This document shows positions 37,032-45,611 of a stretch of DNA of 64,000 nt, piece by piece. The translations under genes were made by a program, and so were the position numbers. The stretch is taken from positions 3,113,501-3,177,500 of the forward strand of contig NZ_CP093528.1 of assembly GCF_022682305.1 (NCBI RefSeq), read 5' to 3'. The notes under the pieces are model-generated. The model saw nothing but the letters and a program-made list of their open reading frames with translations. It was not told the origin of the DNA and made no database searches. Every line of letters starts with the position of its first letter. Position 1 is the stretch's first letter. Origin of the DNA: Shinella zoogloeoides (GTDB taxonomy: Bacteria > Pseudomonadota > Alphaproteobacteria > Rhizobiales > Rhizobiaceae).

Positions 37032-37880
37032 TCACTCATAGGCGAGCGCCGTGACGCGACCCTTCCAGAACGGGAAGATCCTGCCGCCGGCGGCACGGGA
37101 TATCACGAATTCATGCGGGATCATCATGCCGGAAACCGGGCGGTAGTCGCCGCGAAGGGCGTGCTCGCCAGAGCCGTGATAAGGCGTGGCGAGATCGCCG
37201 TCTTCCTCCGCATGGAAACTCTCGAGGCTCCCGTCCGGCCGGAATGTCGCGACAAGCGACGCCTGAAGGCCGAAGCCGGTAACGGTCGCGCGGGCATGGT
37301 TATCGTCCATCGCTTCCCAGCGCACCGGGCCGCCGGGCAGGAGCGCCACGGGATAGAGCGGGCTTTCCAGAAGCCAGCGGCGAAGCGAGGTGCGGTTCAA
37401 CGCTTCGGTGGCGCTTTCATCCACGACCGTCAGGGTCGAGGCAATCTTGGCACGCATCTCCATCCGGTCCTCCGCGAAGAAGTCGTAGGCTCTCGCCCAC
37501 AGCCCCGGGACGATGGGCGTGGTGGCGGCAAACATCATGGCGGGCGTGCCGGCGGCGACGGTCTGCGTGGCGGTCGTCGGCGCAAAATCCTCCTTCAGCG
37601 GACGGCGGAAGTCGCCCTCCTGCGTGAGGGTCACGGTGCGATAGCGGACCTTCGAATCCGGCAGGGCGAAGGCGAGATAGCGCCGCACCGGCGCGGGCAG
37701 AGCGGCAATCGCAGCCGGGTCCACGACGACGGAGGGATGTGCGCCGGCAATGCGGCGCACCGTCCCGGCATGGCCGGCGATTTCCCGTTCCGTCCGGATC
37801 GACGATATCCCGACCCATGCAGCAAGGCCGGCGAGCGACAGCACAAAGACGACAAGGGTAAGGCGTAGGCGGCGACGCAT
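37032..37880 (-). CDS. DUF6544-type protein with N-terminal membrane anchor
   Basis: A 282-residue protein with one N-terminal helix (LTLVVFVLSLAGLAAWVGI) and a soluble body. ALPAPVRRYLAFALPDSK near residue 60, RAYDFFAEDRMEMRAKIASTLTVVDESATEALNRTSLRRWLLESPLYPVALLPG and YRPVSGMMIPHEFVI match a widespread family of unknown function that is often encoded beside TetR regulators. AAAGG precedes the ATG at 37880. A TetR gene ends 29 bp upstream on the same strand, so the two form a small operon. I cannot assign an activity. Confidence 0.7.
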   Translation of the reverse strand: MRRRLRLTLVVFVLSLAGLAAWVGISSIRTEREIAGHAGTVRRIAGAHPSVVVDPAAIAALPAPVRRYLAFALPDSKVRYRTVTLTQEGDFRRPLKEDFAPTTATQTVAAGTPAMMFAATTPIVPGLWARAYDFFAEDRMEMRAKIASTLTVVDESATEALNRTSLRRWLLESPLYPVALLPGGPVRWEAMDDNHARATVTGFGLQASLVATFRPDGSLESFHAEEDGDLATPYHGSGEHALRGDYRPVSGMMIPHEFVISRAAGGRIFPFWKGRVTALAYE

Positions 37881-37909
37881 GAAGTGCCTTTCACAAGGAG
37901 GGAGGAGCA

Positions 37910-38527
37910 TTACGGGCGCGTGGCGTAAATGAAGCCCATGAGGGTCTCGACCGTCGCGACGGCGGCGGCCCGGGGATCGTGTCCGGCCTGAAGCGGCGCG
38001 CACCCTCGCAAGGCCAGCGCGGCGGCGCCATGGACGGCCGACCACAGCATGAAGGCGACCTGCCCGGGTTCCACATCCGGCAGATAGCCGTCCGCCTGGC
38101 AGGCTTCGACCGCGCCCCGCAACATAGCGAGGCATTTTCCGGCCGGATCGGCCGCGAAGGGATTGGCCGGAAGGCCTTCGAGCGGTGGCGGCGAGAACAT
38201 CAGCCGATAGAGGCCCGGACGCTCGAAGGCGAAACGAAGATAGGCAAGGCCGCCGGCCCGCAACCTCTCGACCGCATCGTCCGCATTGCGCGCCGCGACG
38301 GCGATCTTCTCCTCCAGCATGAGGCGGAACCCTTCGTCATGCACGGCGCGCAGCAGCGCATCCCTGCCGGCGAAATAGGCATAGAGCGCCGGCGCCCGGC
38401 AGCCGACCGCATCGGCGACATCCGACATGGTGATGTCGGCGGCATCCCGGCTATCGAGCAGATGCATCGTCTGCGCGATGGCGACGGGCCGGATATCGAT
38501 CTGCTGGTCTTTTCGCGGTCGGGCCAT
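37910..38527 (-). CDS. TetR-family transcriptional regulator
   Basis: A 205-residue regulator. The helix-turn-helix DAADITMSDVADAVGCRAPALYAYFAGRDALLRAVHDEGF lies at residues 28-70; the C-terminal ligand domain contains GLAYLRFAFERPGLYRLMFSPP and AVHGAAALALRGC, the WHG-type dimer domain. It is transcribed with the DUF6544 gene. Two 13-bp direct repeats 36-62 bp upstream of its start are likely autoregulatory operators. Confidence 0.87.
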   Translation of the reverse strand: MARPRKDQQIDIRPVAIAQTMHLLDSRDAADITMSDVADAVGCRAPALYAYFAGRDALLRAVHDEGFRLMLEEKIAVAARNADDAVERLRAGGLAYLRFAFERPGLYRLMFSPPPLEGLPANPFAADPAGKCLAMLRGAVEACQADGYLPDVEPGQVAFMLWSAVHGAAALALRGCAPLQAGHDPRAAAVATVETLMGFIYATRP

Positions 38528-38562
38528 GGGAACTCGATGAGAAGGCGCAAAATATTTAATGG

Positions 38563-38589
38563 AATTAATTTAAATCAATTAATTTAAAT
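38563..38589. promoter_or_regulatory. Tandem 13-bp AT-rich direct repeats, candidate TetR operator
   Basis: AATTAATTTAAAT occurs twice with a single C between (38563-38575 and 38577-38589). Each copy contains the palindrome ATTTAAAT, so two dimer sites 14 bp apart are possible. They lie in the 185-bp gap between the TetR gene and the divergent membrane-protein gene. Confidence 0.55.
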
Positions 38590-38712
38590 AATCAAGCAGG
38601 CGAATGCGCCGGGCGTCACCCACGGCAAATCGGCCGCCGGATCGAATTTTCGGCTCTGCTGCACCGTTTCTGCAATGCGGGCGACCGCTTTTCGAAATCA
38701 ATCAGGCACATC

Positions 38713-39810
38713 ATGACTTTCCCCACAATCACGCTTCCCTCCCGCGCCCTCGCGCTTGCGCGCGGCGTTCTCTCGATACCGCGAATCCATTTTCTCACCG
38801 CACCGATCATGCTCTTCGTCGCGGTCTTCCTCATCGTCATGCAAGGCCCCGGCATCCTGCAGGACTACAAGATCAGCCAGAATCCTCTCACGATAGACGG
38901 CAACATCGACGGCGAGTGCCAGACCCGCAAGGCCGTGGTCACCTCCTGCGAGGCCACCCTCACCTATGACTATGACGGCCAGCGATATGAGAAGAACATC
39001 GACGTGATGTTCGTCGACATGCACAGCGGCGACTACGAGACCGATCTCGTCATTTCCGCCGACCAGCCCGAGCTCGCCACGATCAGCCTTGCCTTGGACA
39101 AGCTCTGGAGCCGCATCTTCATCTTCGCGGCCTTTACGGTCGCGTTTACCGGCCTGTTCCTGGCGCCGATCTTCCAGGCGATCCGCGTGCTGCGCGCTCG
39201 CGGACAGTTCGCCCGTCCGGCGCGTCTCACGCCCGTGCCGGTGGAAATCACCGCCATGGAGAACAAGGGAAGGCGCCTGTCGGCCACCTATGCCGATACG
39301 CTGAGCGAGCGCAAAACCGGACGGACGGCCCACACACGCTTCGCGCAGGGCGAGGAACCGCTCATCGTCGGCAGGACCGGCGGCAATGCGGTCGCGCTGG
39401 CGGTCTGGCATGGCGATGCGACCCTGCCCGTCCTCCTCGACAGCCGGCTGATGCGGATCGACATGACAGCGAAGGAGCGCGCCGACGCCCTCGCACCCCT
39501 GGAAGCGGCGATGGCCCCCGAGGACCGACAGGCGCCGCTGGTGCCCGAAGTGGCGAAGGCCGGCCCCTCGCTCGCGCGGCGGATCGGCCTTGCGCTGCTG
39601 ATCGGCCTTCTCGTCGTCGCGGCGTATTTCGGCTATTGGCTCTGGTACGTGACCAGCGCGTCCTCGGCATTCACCGCGCCGGCGATGGACATCAACGCCG
39701 CGATGCCGGAATCCCTGAACCGCTGGGGCTGCGAACAGTTGAAGAAGCGCTTCGGCGACGACCGCGCGCCCTATGGCTGCGTGGCGGCCGATTACCAGAG
39801 CTGGAAATGA
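38713..39810 (+). CDS. Membrane protein of unknown function, three helices
   Basis: A 365-residue protein I do not recognise. Hydrophobic helices are at about 27-45 (LTAPIMLFVAVFLIVMQG), 134-156 and 292-314 (IGLALLIGLLVVAAYFGYWLWYV). Between the first two is an approximately 90-residue exported loop with a cysteine pair (GECQTRKAVVTSCEATL) and a DYDGQRYEKNIDVMFVDMHSGDYETDLVIS segment, suggesting a disulfide-stabilised beta domain. A second cysteine pair lies in the C-terminal tail (WGCEQLKKRF, YGCVAADYQSW). It is divergent from the TetR gene and followed by a strong hairpin. Confidence 0.7.
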   Translation: MTFPTITLPSRALALARGVLSIPRIHFLTAPIMLFVAVFLIVMQGPGILQDYKISQNPLTIDGNIDGECQTRKAVVTSCEATLTYDYDGQRYEKNIDVMFVDMHSGDYETDLVISADQPELATISLALDKLWSRIFIFAAFTVAFTGLFLAPIFQAIRVLRARGQFARPARLTPVPVEITAMENKGRRLSATYADTLSERKTGRTAHTRFAQGEEPLIVGRTGGNAVALAVWHGDATLPVLLDSRLMRIDMTAKERADALAPLEAAMAPEDRQAPLVPEVAKAGPSLARRIGLALLIGLLVVAAYFGYWLWYVTSASSAFTAPAMDINAAMPESLNRWGCEQLKKRFGDDRAPYGCVAADYQSWK

Positions 39811-39819
39811 CGCCGCCCT

Positions 39820-39846
39820 CCATGGCGGCAGAACACGCCGCCATGG
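39820..39846. terminator. Strong hairpin after the membrane-protein gene
   Basis: CCATGGCGGC and GCCGCCATGG are perfect 10-bp inverted copies around a 7-base AGAACAC loop, 9 bp after the stop. There is no long T-run after it, so it may act as a 3'-protecting hairpin or weak terminator. Confidence 0.55.
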
Positions 39847-40005
39847 GCCTTCTAGGCCGGCTGCACGTGCAATCCCACCGATCCGGGCACACCCGATACA
39901 ACACGATATTTATCGCGAGATACGTGGCGATCATCAGGAATGCTTAATATTCCTAAGCAACCATCTCCCATGCGAGTATATATTCGGTCGGAAGGCGCGA
40001 GGCAG

Positions 40006-40968
40006 ATGAAAAAGAGGATTCATCTCAGCAACATTTGCGTGGGGATGTACATAGAAGAGCTTGAGGACAGCTCGATAAACGGCTTTGACAAGCGCCGCCT
40101 CCTCATCACGTCCCAGGCCGAGCTTCGCATCATATTGGCCAGCAACGCGATGAGCGCCATCATCGACACGGCGAAAGGCAAGGATGTCTGCGAGGCTGCC
40201 GATCCGTCCTGGGAGCTGATACGCGCCCGCTTCGAGGCCGAGCTGGAATCCTCCTTCCATGCGGGCGAAATCAGGCAGGCACGCGAATGCATCGAATCCA
40301 CGCGGCCCATGATCCGGCAGATGCTTTCCAGTGCGCACCGGGACGGAAGCTTCGATTTCGACGGCGCGCACGGGATCGTCGAGGCTGTCATGTCGGATGC
40401 GCTGGAGAGCGCCGGCGCCCTGATCGCCATGACCAAGCTCAAGGATCGCGATGAAGGCACCTTCCTGCATTGTCTCGCCGTCAGCGCGCTGATGATCGCC
40501 TTCGGCCGGAGCCTCGGTCTCGGCGAAGAGACGATCCGCGATCTCGGGCTGGGCGGCCTGGTGCACGATCTCGGCAAGGCCACCGTTCCCCACGCCGTCC
40601 TCAACAAGCCGGGCAAGCTTTCGCCCGCCGAGTTTGCCCTGGTGCGGCAGCATCCGGCTCGCGGGGCGGCACTGCTGCGCGGGGCCTGCGACCTGCCGCA
40701 GACCGTGCTGGATGTCTGCCTCTATCACCACGAGAAACTGGACGGCACCGGCTATCCGTTCGGCCTGAAGGAAGACGGGATCCCGCTGGCCGCGCGCATC
40801 GCCGCGATCTGCGACGTCTACGACGCCATGGTGACGATCCGCCCCTACAAGCGCGGCTGGTCGCAGGCCCAGACCGTCGAGATGATGCTGAACTCGCATG
40901 GACACTTCGACCGGGACCTCTTGAAGCGCTTCGTTTCGCAGCTCGTCGTCAAGGGAAGCCTACAATAG
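40006..40968 (+). CDS. HD-GYP c-di-GMP phosphodiesterase
   Basis: A 320-residue cytoplasmic protein. The N-terminus KKRIHLSNICVGMYIEELEDS is the DUF3391 domain often fused to HD-GYP. The catalytic part has the first histidine region LHCLAVSAL, GGLVHDLGKATVP (HD), RQHPARGAALLRG, YHHEKLDGTGYPFGL (complete GYP motif) and ICDVYDAMV. All metal ligands are present, so it should hydrolyse c-di-GMP. I chose the ATG at 40006, where family similarity begins and GAGG precedes it; the frame is open from 39940. Confidence 0.92.
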   Translation: MKKRIHLSNICVGMYIEELEDSSINGFDKRRLLITSQAELRIILASNAMSAIIDTAKGKDVCEAADPSWELIRARFEAELESSFHAGEIRQARECIESTRPMIRQMLSSAHRDGSFDFDGAHGIVEAVMSDALESAGALIAMTKLKDRDEGTFLHCLAVSALMIAFGRSLGLGEETIRDLGLGGLVHDLGKATVPHAVLNKPGKLSPAEFALVRQHPARGAALLRGACDLPQTVLDVCLYHHEKLDGTGYPFGLKEDGIPLAARIAAICDVYDAMVTIRPYKRGWSQAQTVEMMLNSHGHFDRDLLKRFVSQLVVKGSLQ

Positions 40969-41091
40969 CCCTGCGGTGCGCAAAGGCGGCGGCCCCCGGT
41001 AATCCGGCAGGCGTATCGATACTTAACTTCCCGTCAACGCGCGCTGATGTATCGCCACGGACAATCGATATCAACAAGCACCGGAACCACC

Positions 41092-41523
41092 ATGGCCGAG
41101 ACCGTCGCCCGCCCCATATCAACCCTTAAGCTCGTCGGCATCTATAGCGGACTTTATGTCGGCCTTGCCGTCCTGGCGCTGCTGGTGACGCTTTTCCTGA
41201 ACTTCGAGAACTCGGCGATGGGCCTCATCATCGCCTTTGCCGCCGCTTCCGGCATGGCGCAGATCTGGGTCTCACGCGAGCGGGCAGCGCCGCCCTTCGG
41301 CCGGGCCTGGCAGGTCGCAGCGCTCTGCGCGGTGGTCACGACCGCCATCATGGCCGCCGTCGCCACCCTCGTCCTGCAGGCCGAGGGCATGGTGTTCCAG
41401 GACCTCGCCAACGAAGGCGCCCTGATGATCGGCGTCGTTGCCCTCGGGATCTTCGCACTGAATTTCCTCGTCATCCGTCTCGGCCTGTGGATGACCGGCC
41501 GGTCTGCCGCAAAGCGCCTCTGA
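41092..41523 (+). CDS. Small four-helix membrane protein, ABZJ_00895-like
   Basis: A 143-residue protein with four hydrophobic helices: LVGIYSGLYVGLAVLALLVTLF, NSAMGLIIAFAAASGMAQIWV, WQVAALCAVVTTAIMAAVATL and EGALMIGVVALGIFALNFLVIRLG. The pattern with RxxPPFGRAW between helices two and three is like the ABZJ_00895 family, which has no known function. ATG at 41092 has a weak GGA before it; an ATG at 41047 is in frame. Confidence 0.65.
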   Translation: MAETVARPISTLKLVGIYSGLYVGLAVLALLVTLFLNFENSAMGLIIAFAAASGMAQIWVSRERAAPPFGRAWQVAALCAVVTTAIMAAVATLVLQAEGMVFQDLANEGALMIGVVALGIFALNFLVIRLGLWMTGRSAAKRL

Positions 41524-41555
41524 CCGGACCCGCGACGGCGAGCGTTGTCAACCTC

Positions 41556-42071
41556 TCAGGCCGACGCCCGGAACTCGAGATGCGTTCCGGGCTGCGCATC
41601 CGCAAGAAAGGCCAGCAGGTCCTCCTTGGCGAGAGCCGCACAGCCTTCCGTCGGCGCGTAATCCGGTCGCGCGATATGCAGGAAGATGGCGCTGCCGGCA
41701 CCGGGCACCGGCGGATCGTCGTTATGGCCGAGCACGACAACGATGTCGTAAAGGTCGTCCTCCCGCCACATCTCCTCGTGGCTCGCCGGGAACGGGCGGG
41801 TGACGGGACGGTTGTAGTCGGTATGGGCCGGATCGTCGCACCAGCCGTCCAGCTCGCCGATCACCCTGGTCGGGAAAGGGGAAGCCGGCTTTCCGATGCG
41901 GTCGGCGCGGTAATACACCGTGCGGATCGGCCAGCGACCGACGGGGCTGACTCCGTCGCCTTCCGCCTTCTCCATCCTTATGCCGCCGCGCCCGACGGCC
42001 GCACGCCAGCTCCGGTCTCCATGGTGCGCCTGCCAGCCATTGCCGGCGGCGGTTACGATCAAGTCTATCAA
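41556..42071 (-). CDS. L,D-transpeptidase (YkuD) family protein
   Basis: An approximately 171-residue protein whose C-terminal half has the YkuD catalytic motif HIARPDYAPTEGCAAL, with histidine and nucleophilic cysteine in SxGC-like context. These enzymes form 3-3 cross-links or attach proteins to peptidoglycan. No signal peptide is visible in this version, which is unusual for a periplasmic enzyme but common in the short YkuD group of rhizobia. I chose a TTG start at 42071 because GGAAGAAACG precedes it; an ATG at 42110 is the alternative without a binding site. Confidence 0.75.
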   Translation of the reverse strand: MIDLIVTAAGNGWQAHHGDRSWRAAVGRGGIRMEKAEGDGVSPVGRWPIRTVYYRADRIGKPASPFPTRVIGELDGWCDDPAHTDYNRPVTRPFPASHEEMWREDDLYDIVVVLGHNDDPPVPGAGSAIFLHIARPDYAPTEGCAALAKEDLLAFLADAQPGTHLEFRASA

Positions 42072-42162
42072 CGTTTCTTCCTTGCAAATCCAGCGGCAGA
42101 TACCGGGCATCGTATAAGGACGGCACGGGCTTGCAAGGCGAAACCGCTCCCGGCACGAGCCG

Positions 42163-42588
42163 CTATGCGCGCCTGCTGGCGCCGCGCCAGATTTCTGCGC
42201 TGTCCGGTGGCGCAACACATGTCCCGCCGACAGGAACGATCAGGGACCGGGCGAGATCGGGGCTACGCGCAAGTGTCGCGACATGGTCCGCCAGGCTCCC
42301 CAGATCGGGGAATCCATTGTCGCTGGCTGCGCCGTCACCCTGCGGGGCGTAGAGCTTCTCCATCAGGAGATCGATCTCATGCCTCGCCAGGGCGAGAGGA
42401 CCGTCCGTCGCATGAACGGTCACCGCCAGCACGCGCCGGACACCCGCGTCGTAGCACAACGCCAGCAGGGCAACCGCCAGCGATGAGAAGGTAGAAAGAG
42501 CCTCGCTATCGTCGTCGTCGAGATAGCGGACAGCGACGGGCCTGGCGGGATGCACGTCGAGAACCTGCCTTGCGGTCACGGTCTGCAT
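42163..42588 (-). CDS. Hypothetical protein overlapping the winged-helix gene
   Basis: A 141-residue protein I do not recognise. It has an alpha/beta look: LDVHPARPVAVRYLDDDDSEALSTFSSLAVALLALCYDAGVRRVLAVTVHATDGPLALARHEIDLLMEKL, then a loop-rich end. It starts 13 bp inside the end of the membrane-tethered winged-helix gene on the same strand, so translation is coupled and the two proteins probably work together. An antitermination or sensor role is only a guess. Confidence 0.55.
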   Translation of the reverse strand: MQTVTARQVLDVHPARPVAVRYLDDDDSEALSTFSSLAVALLALCYDAGVRRVLAVTVHATDGPLALARHEIDLLMEKLYAPQGDGAASDNGFPDLGSLADHVATLARSPDLARSLIVPVGGTCVAPPDSAEIWRGASRRA

Positions 42589-43064
42589 GCATCCGTCCCC
42601 AGGGAGAGGGCAATGGCAAGCGCGGCAAGCGCAACGACGGCGCTGGCCACATTCAGGATCCAGAGATTTGCGCGCAGCCACTCCCAGCGATCACGCTTGG
42701 GCGGCTTGGCCATTCGCGGCAGGAACTCGGGCATGTAGCCCCCGCGCGGGATGCGGATCTCGATCTCGTCCTCGCAGGCTTCCTGTTCGTAGTAGGTGGC
42801 AAGCGCCGCGCGCAGGCGGCTGACGGTGGTGCGCACGATGGGATCGTCGATCGCGTCGAAGCCGTTCGTCCGGTTGAAGACGCTGGCGGCGATCGCCTCG
42901 GCGGTGACGGGCTCGCCCGGCCGCTCGATGGATTCCTGTACAAGGTAACGCAGCAGTTCACGCATGCGCTTCGACTTGCGCAGCGCCTCGGAGGCACATA
43001 CGGAATCGAGCGTCGTCAGGACGCGCTCCCGTATCGCAAACTCGGGTTTAGCCATTATGTTCAT
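42576..43064 (-). CDS. Membrane-tethered winged-helix protein
   Basis: A 162-residue protein. The first 110 residues carry RKSKRMRELLRYLVQESI, VTAEAIAASVFNR, DPIVRTTVSRLRAALATYYEQEA and EIRIPRGGYMPEF, a winged-helix domain usually found at the front of CadC-like or adenylate cyclase-like regulators. After it comes a basic stretch and one C-terminal helix (LWILNVASAVVALAALAIALSLG). There is no periplasmic sensor, so it ends where CadC-type proteins normally continue. GAGAAG lies before the ATG at 43064. It overlaps the next gene. Confidence 0.72.
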   Translation of the reverse strand: MNIMAKPEFAIRERVLTTLDSVCASEALRKSKRMRELLRYLVQESIERPGEPVTAEAIAASVFNRTNGFDAIDDPIVRTTVSRLRAALATYYEQEACEDEIEIRIPRGGYMPEFLPRMAKPPKRDRWEWLRANLWILNVASAVVALAALAIALSLGTDACRP

Positions 43065-43214
43065 GTCGCTTCTCGCGCTCTGTCGTTTCGCTCTGGAGGC
43101 ATGCAGGTATACGCCGCCGCCCCGGCGCGGATGCGCCATGGGACGGATACTCACTGGGAACAGGGATTTCCTGCCGGTCGTAAGAGCGGTCGGCCATCGA
43201 CGCGGGGAGTTACC

Positions 43215-44552
43215 TCATGCAGCTCCTCTGCGGTTTTCAGGCATCCGGCCGGATTGGATATCCTGCCAGACGGCATCCTTCTCCAGCGCCATGAGTTCCC
43301 TCGTGGTCTGACGACGCCGGACGATACGGAAGCGACCATTGCTCACGAAGACTTCGGGAACGAGATCGCGGGCATTGTAGGTGGAGGCCATAGAGGCCGA
43401 ATAGGCGCCGGCGCACAGGAAGGCGACGAGGTCACCGGACGATAGCTGCGGCAGGCCCGCATAGACGCCGAAGATATCCGAGCTTTCGCAGACGGGGCCG
43501 ACGACGCCGTAGGATCGCCCCTCCCCGCCGAGCGCGCTGCGCACCACGCCCAGCGGATGAACGGCACCGTAGAGCGCCGGACGAACGAGATCGTTCATCC
43601 CGGCATCGACGATCGCCAGTGTGCGCTCGCCCGCCTCCTTGGTGTAGAGGACCGTCGTGACGAGCGCGCCCGCGCGGCCGACCAGCCAGCGTCCCGGTTC
43701 GACCGTCAGCGCACAGCCCAGGCCACCGACCGTTTCGGCGATGATCGCGGCAAGCTCCGACACCGAGGGCGCGTGCTGGTCGCCATAGGCGATACCGATA
43801 CCGCCGCCGAGATCGAGGCGCTGCACCGCATGCCCCTTCGCCCGAAGATCGCGAACGAGGGCCGCAAGCACGCCATAAGCGCTGCGATAGGGGGAAAGGT
43901 CGAGGATCTGCGAGCCGATATGGACGGCAAGGCCCACCATCTCGATTTCCGGCCGCCCGGCCGCCACCTCGAAGAGACCGGCGACATCGTCGAGCGCGAC
44001 GCCGAACTTGTCGCCCTTCTTGCCGGTGGAGATTTTCGCATGGGTCTGCGCGTCGACATCCGGATTGACCCGCAATGCGACCGGCGCGCGCAACCGCAGC
44101 GAGGCGGCGATGTCGGCGACGAGATGGAATTCGGCGGGCGATTCGACATTGATCTGGTGAACGCCCTCGATCAGGGCCTTGGCGATCTCGCTCGGCGACT
44201 TGCCGACGCCGGAAAAGATGATTCTGGAGGCCGGTACGCCCGCTTCCAGCGCGCGCTCCATCTCGCCGCCGGAGACGATATCCATCCCGCATCCCAGACG
44301 GGAAAGCAGTTGAAGAATGGAAAGGTTCCCATTAGCTTTCACCGCGTAACAGATGGATGCACCGACCGGCGCAAGCGCGGTGGACAATTCTTCATAGGCC
44401 TGCGCGATTACTTCCGGCGAATAGCAATAGAACGGCGTGCCGACGGCGTCCGCCACCATAGATATACAATCCGTATCAAGTTCAATCTCTGTGTTCTTTG
44501 CCGAACCGGCGCCACGGACCCGAGGGTTCTTTACATCGATGTGCTTGTTCAT
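43215..44552 (-). CDS. lysA: Diaminopimelate decarboxylase
   Basis: A 445-residue PLP enzyme that makes L-lysine from meso-diaminopimelate. The PLP lysine is K72 in YAVKANGN; further motifs are GVGKSPSEI, VALRVNPDVDAQTHAKISTGKKGDKFG, AVHIGSQI, LGGGIGIAYG, EPGRWLVG and CESSDIFG, where the Cys-Glu of the neighbouring subunit sits. The ATG at 44552 is my choice; ATGs at 44570 and 44576 would add a few residues. A LysR regulator is divergent, as in E. coli lysA/lysR. Most relatives keep another lysA near argH, so this may be a second, regulated copy. Confidence 0.9.
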   Translation of the reverse strand: MNKHIDVKNPRVRGAGSAKNTEIELDTDCISMVADAVGTPFYCYSPEVIAQAYEELSTALAPVGASICYAVKANGNLSILQLLSRLGCGMDIVSGGEMERALEAGVPASRIIFSGVGKSPSEIAKALIEGVHQINVESPAEFHLVADIAASLRLRAPVALRVNPDVDAQTHAKISTGKKGDKFGVALDDVAGLFEVAAGRPEIEMVGLAVHIGSQILDLSPYRSAYGVLAALVRDLRAKGHAVQRLDLGGGIGIAYGDQHAPSVSELAAIIAETVGGLGCALTVEPGRWLVGRAGALVTTVLYTKEAGERTLAIVDAGMNDLVRPALYGAVHPLGVVRSALGGEGRSYGVVGPVCESSDIFGVYAGLPQLSSGDLVAFLCAGAYSASMASTYNARDLVPEVFVSNGRFRIVRRRQTTRELMALEKDAVWQDIQSGRMPENRRGAA

Positions 44553-44682
44553 GGCGGTCAACCACTCCATACCCATGTAGCAGCCTGCTACCTTGATAAG
44601 TAACATCGCATGTACACTTGTAACTGTGAAATCCATTAGAGAATTGTTTTATTCGAAATCGATATGAACCGAAGCGGGCAAG
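44553..44682. promoter_or_regulatory. Divergent lysA/lysR promoter region
   Basis: This 130-bp gap is AT-rich near 44625-44665 and should hold both promoters and a LysR-type binding site. I see only a weak TACA-CT-TGTA inverted repeat around 44610-44620, so no operator can be drawn with confidence. Confidence 0.4.
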
Positions 44683-45606
44683 ATGCGGCTGAATCAGAGA
44701 CAGATCGAAATTTTCCATGCCGTCATGATGGAGAAAAGCGTGACGGCCGCGGCCGCGGCGCTGCGCACCTCCCAGCCGACGATCAGCCGTGAGTTGCGCG
44801 ATCTTGAGAAATATCTCGGCTACGACCTGTTCCACCGTTTCGGCAAGCGCATCACGCCGACCGAAAAGGGGCAGGAACTCTATACGGTCATTCACCGCTC
44901 CTTCGTAGGGCTGGAGGAAATCAGCCGCGCGGCGACGGCGATCGGCGGGCGCAGCATGGCGAACCTGCGCATCGCATCCCTGCCGGCCTATGGCGACACC
45001 GTGTTGCCCGTCGCCGTCGAGGCCTTCCTCAAGGTGCATCCCGGCGCGTTGATCTCGATCCATTCGATCGAGGAGACGGCCCTGCAGAACGAACTGACCG
45101 CGGCGATGTTCGATCTGGGGCTTGTCGAGCAGGAACAGCAGTTCGGCGATGTCGCCACCGAGGCGATCGATGCGGGCGAGGTCGTGTGCATCCTGCCGGC
45201 GGGCCATCCGCTGGCGGCAAAGCAGGTCCTCACACCAGCCGATTTCGAGGACAGGGAATTCGTCTACTTCTCGAAGGACGATCCCTACAGGCGCAAGCTC
45301 GACGACGTCTTCGACAAGGCGGGCGTCACACGGCGCTTCATCGTCGAGACGACCACGGCGTCAAGCGTCTGCGCGATGGTCGCGCGCGGCGCCGGCATTT
45401 CCATCGTCAACCCGCTGACCGCCGCACACAACCTCAATCGTGGCTTGGTGGTTCGCAAGTTCTCCGTGCCGATCCCGTACCGCATCCATCTCTGGCGGAC
45501 CGCCAAGGCGCCGCGCGCGACCTTCGCCACGCGCTTTACCAAGGACCTGGAGACCGCCCTTGAGGAGATCAGGGCGAAGGTCCGCGAGGCGCTGCTCCAC
45601 AGCTAG
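44683..45606 (+). CDS. LysR-type regulator, probable lysA activator
   Basis: A 307-residue regulator with the helix-turn-helix LNQRQIEIFHAVMMEKSVTAAAAALRTSQPTISRELRDLEKYLGYDLFHRFGKRITPTEKGQEL and an effector domain starting at LRIASLPAYGDTVLPVAVEAFLKVHPG. The MEKSVTAAAAALRTSQPTISRELRDLE stretch is close to E. coli LysR, and the gene is divergent from lysA, so activation of lysA when lysine is scarce or diaminopimelate is abundant is likely. It ends 5 bp before the convergent GGDEF gene. Confidence 0.85.
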   Translation: MRLNQRQIEIFHAVMMEKSVTAAAAALRTSQPTISRELRDLEKYLGYDLFHRFGKRITPTEKGQELYTVIHRSFVGLEEISRAATAIGGRSMANLRIASLPAYGDTVLPVAVEAFLKVHPGALISIHSIEETALQNELTAAMFDLGLVEQEQQFGDVATEAIDAGEVVCILPAGHPLAAKQVLTPADFEDREFVYFSKDDPYRRKLDDVFDKAGVTRRFIVETTTASSVCAMVARGAGISIVNPLTAAHNLNRGLVVRKFSVPIPYRIHLWRTAKAPRATFATRFTKDLETALEEIRAKVREALLHS

Positions 45607-45611
45607 CCCCA

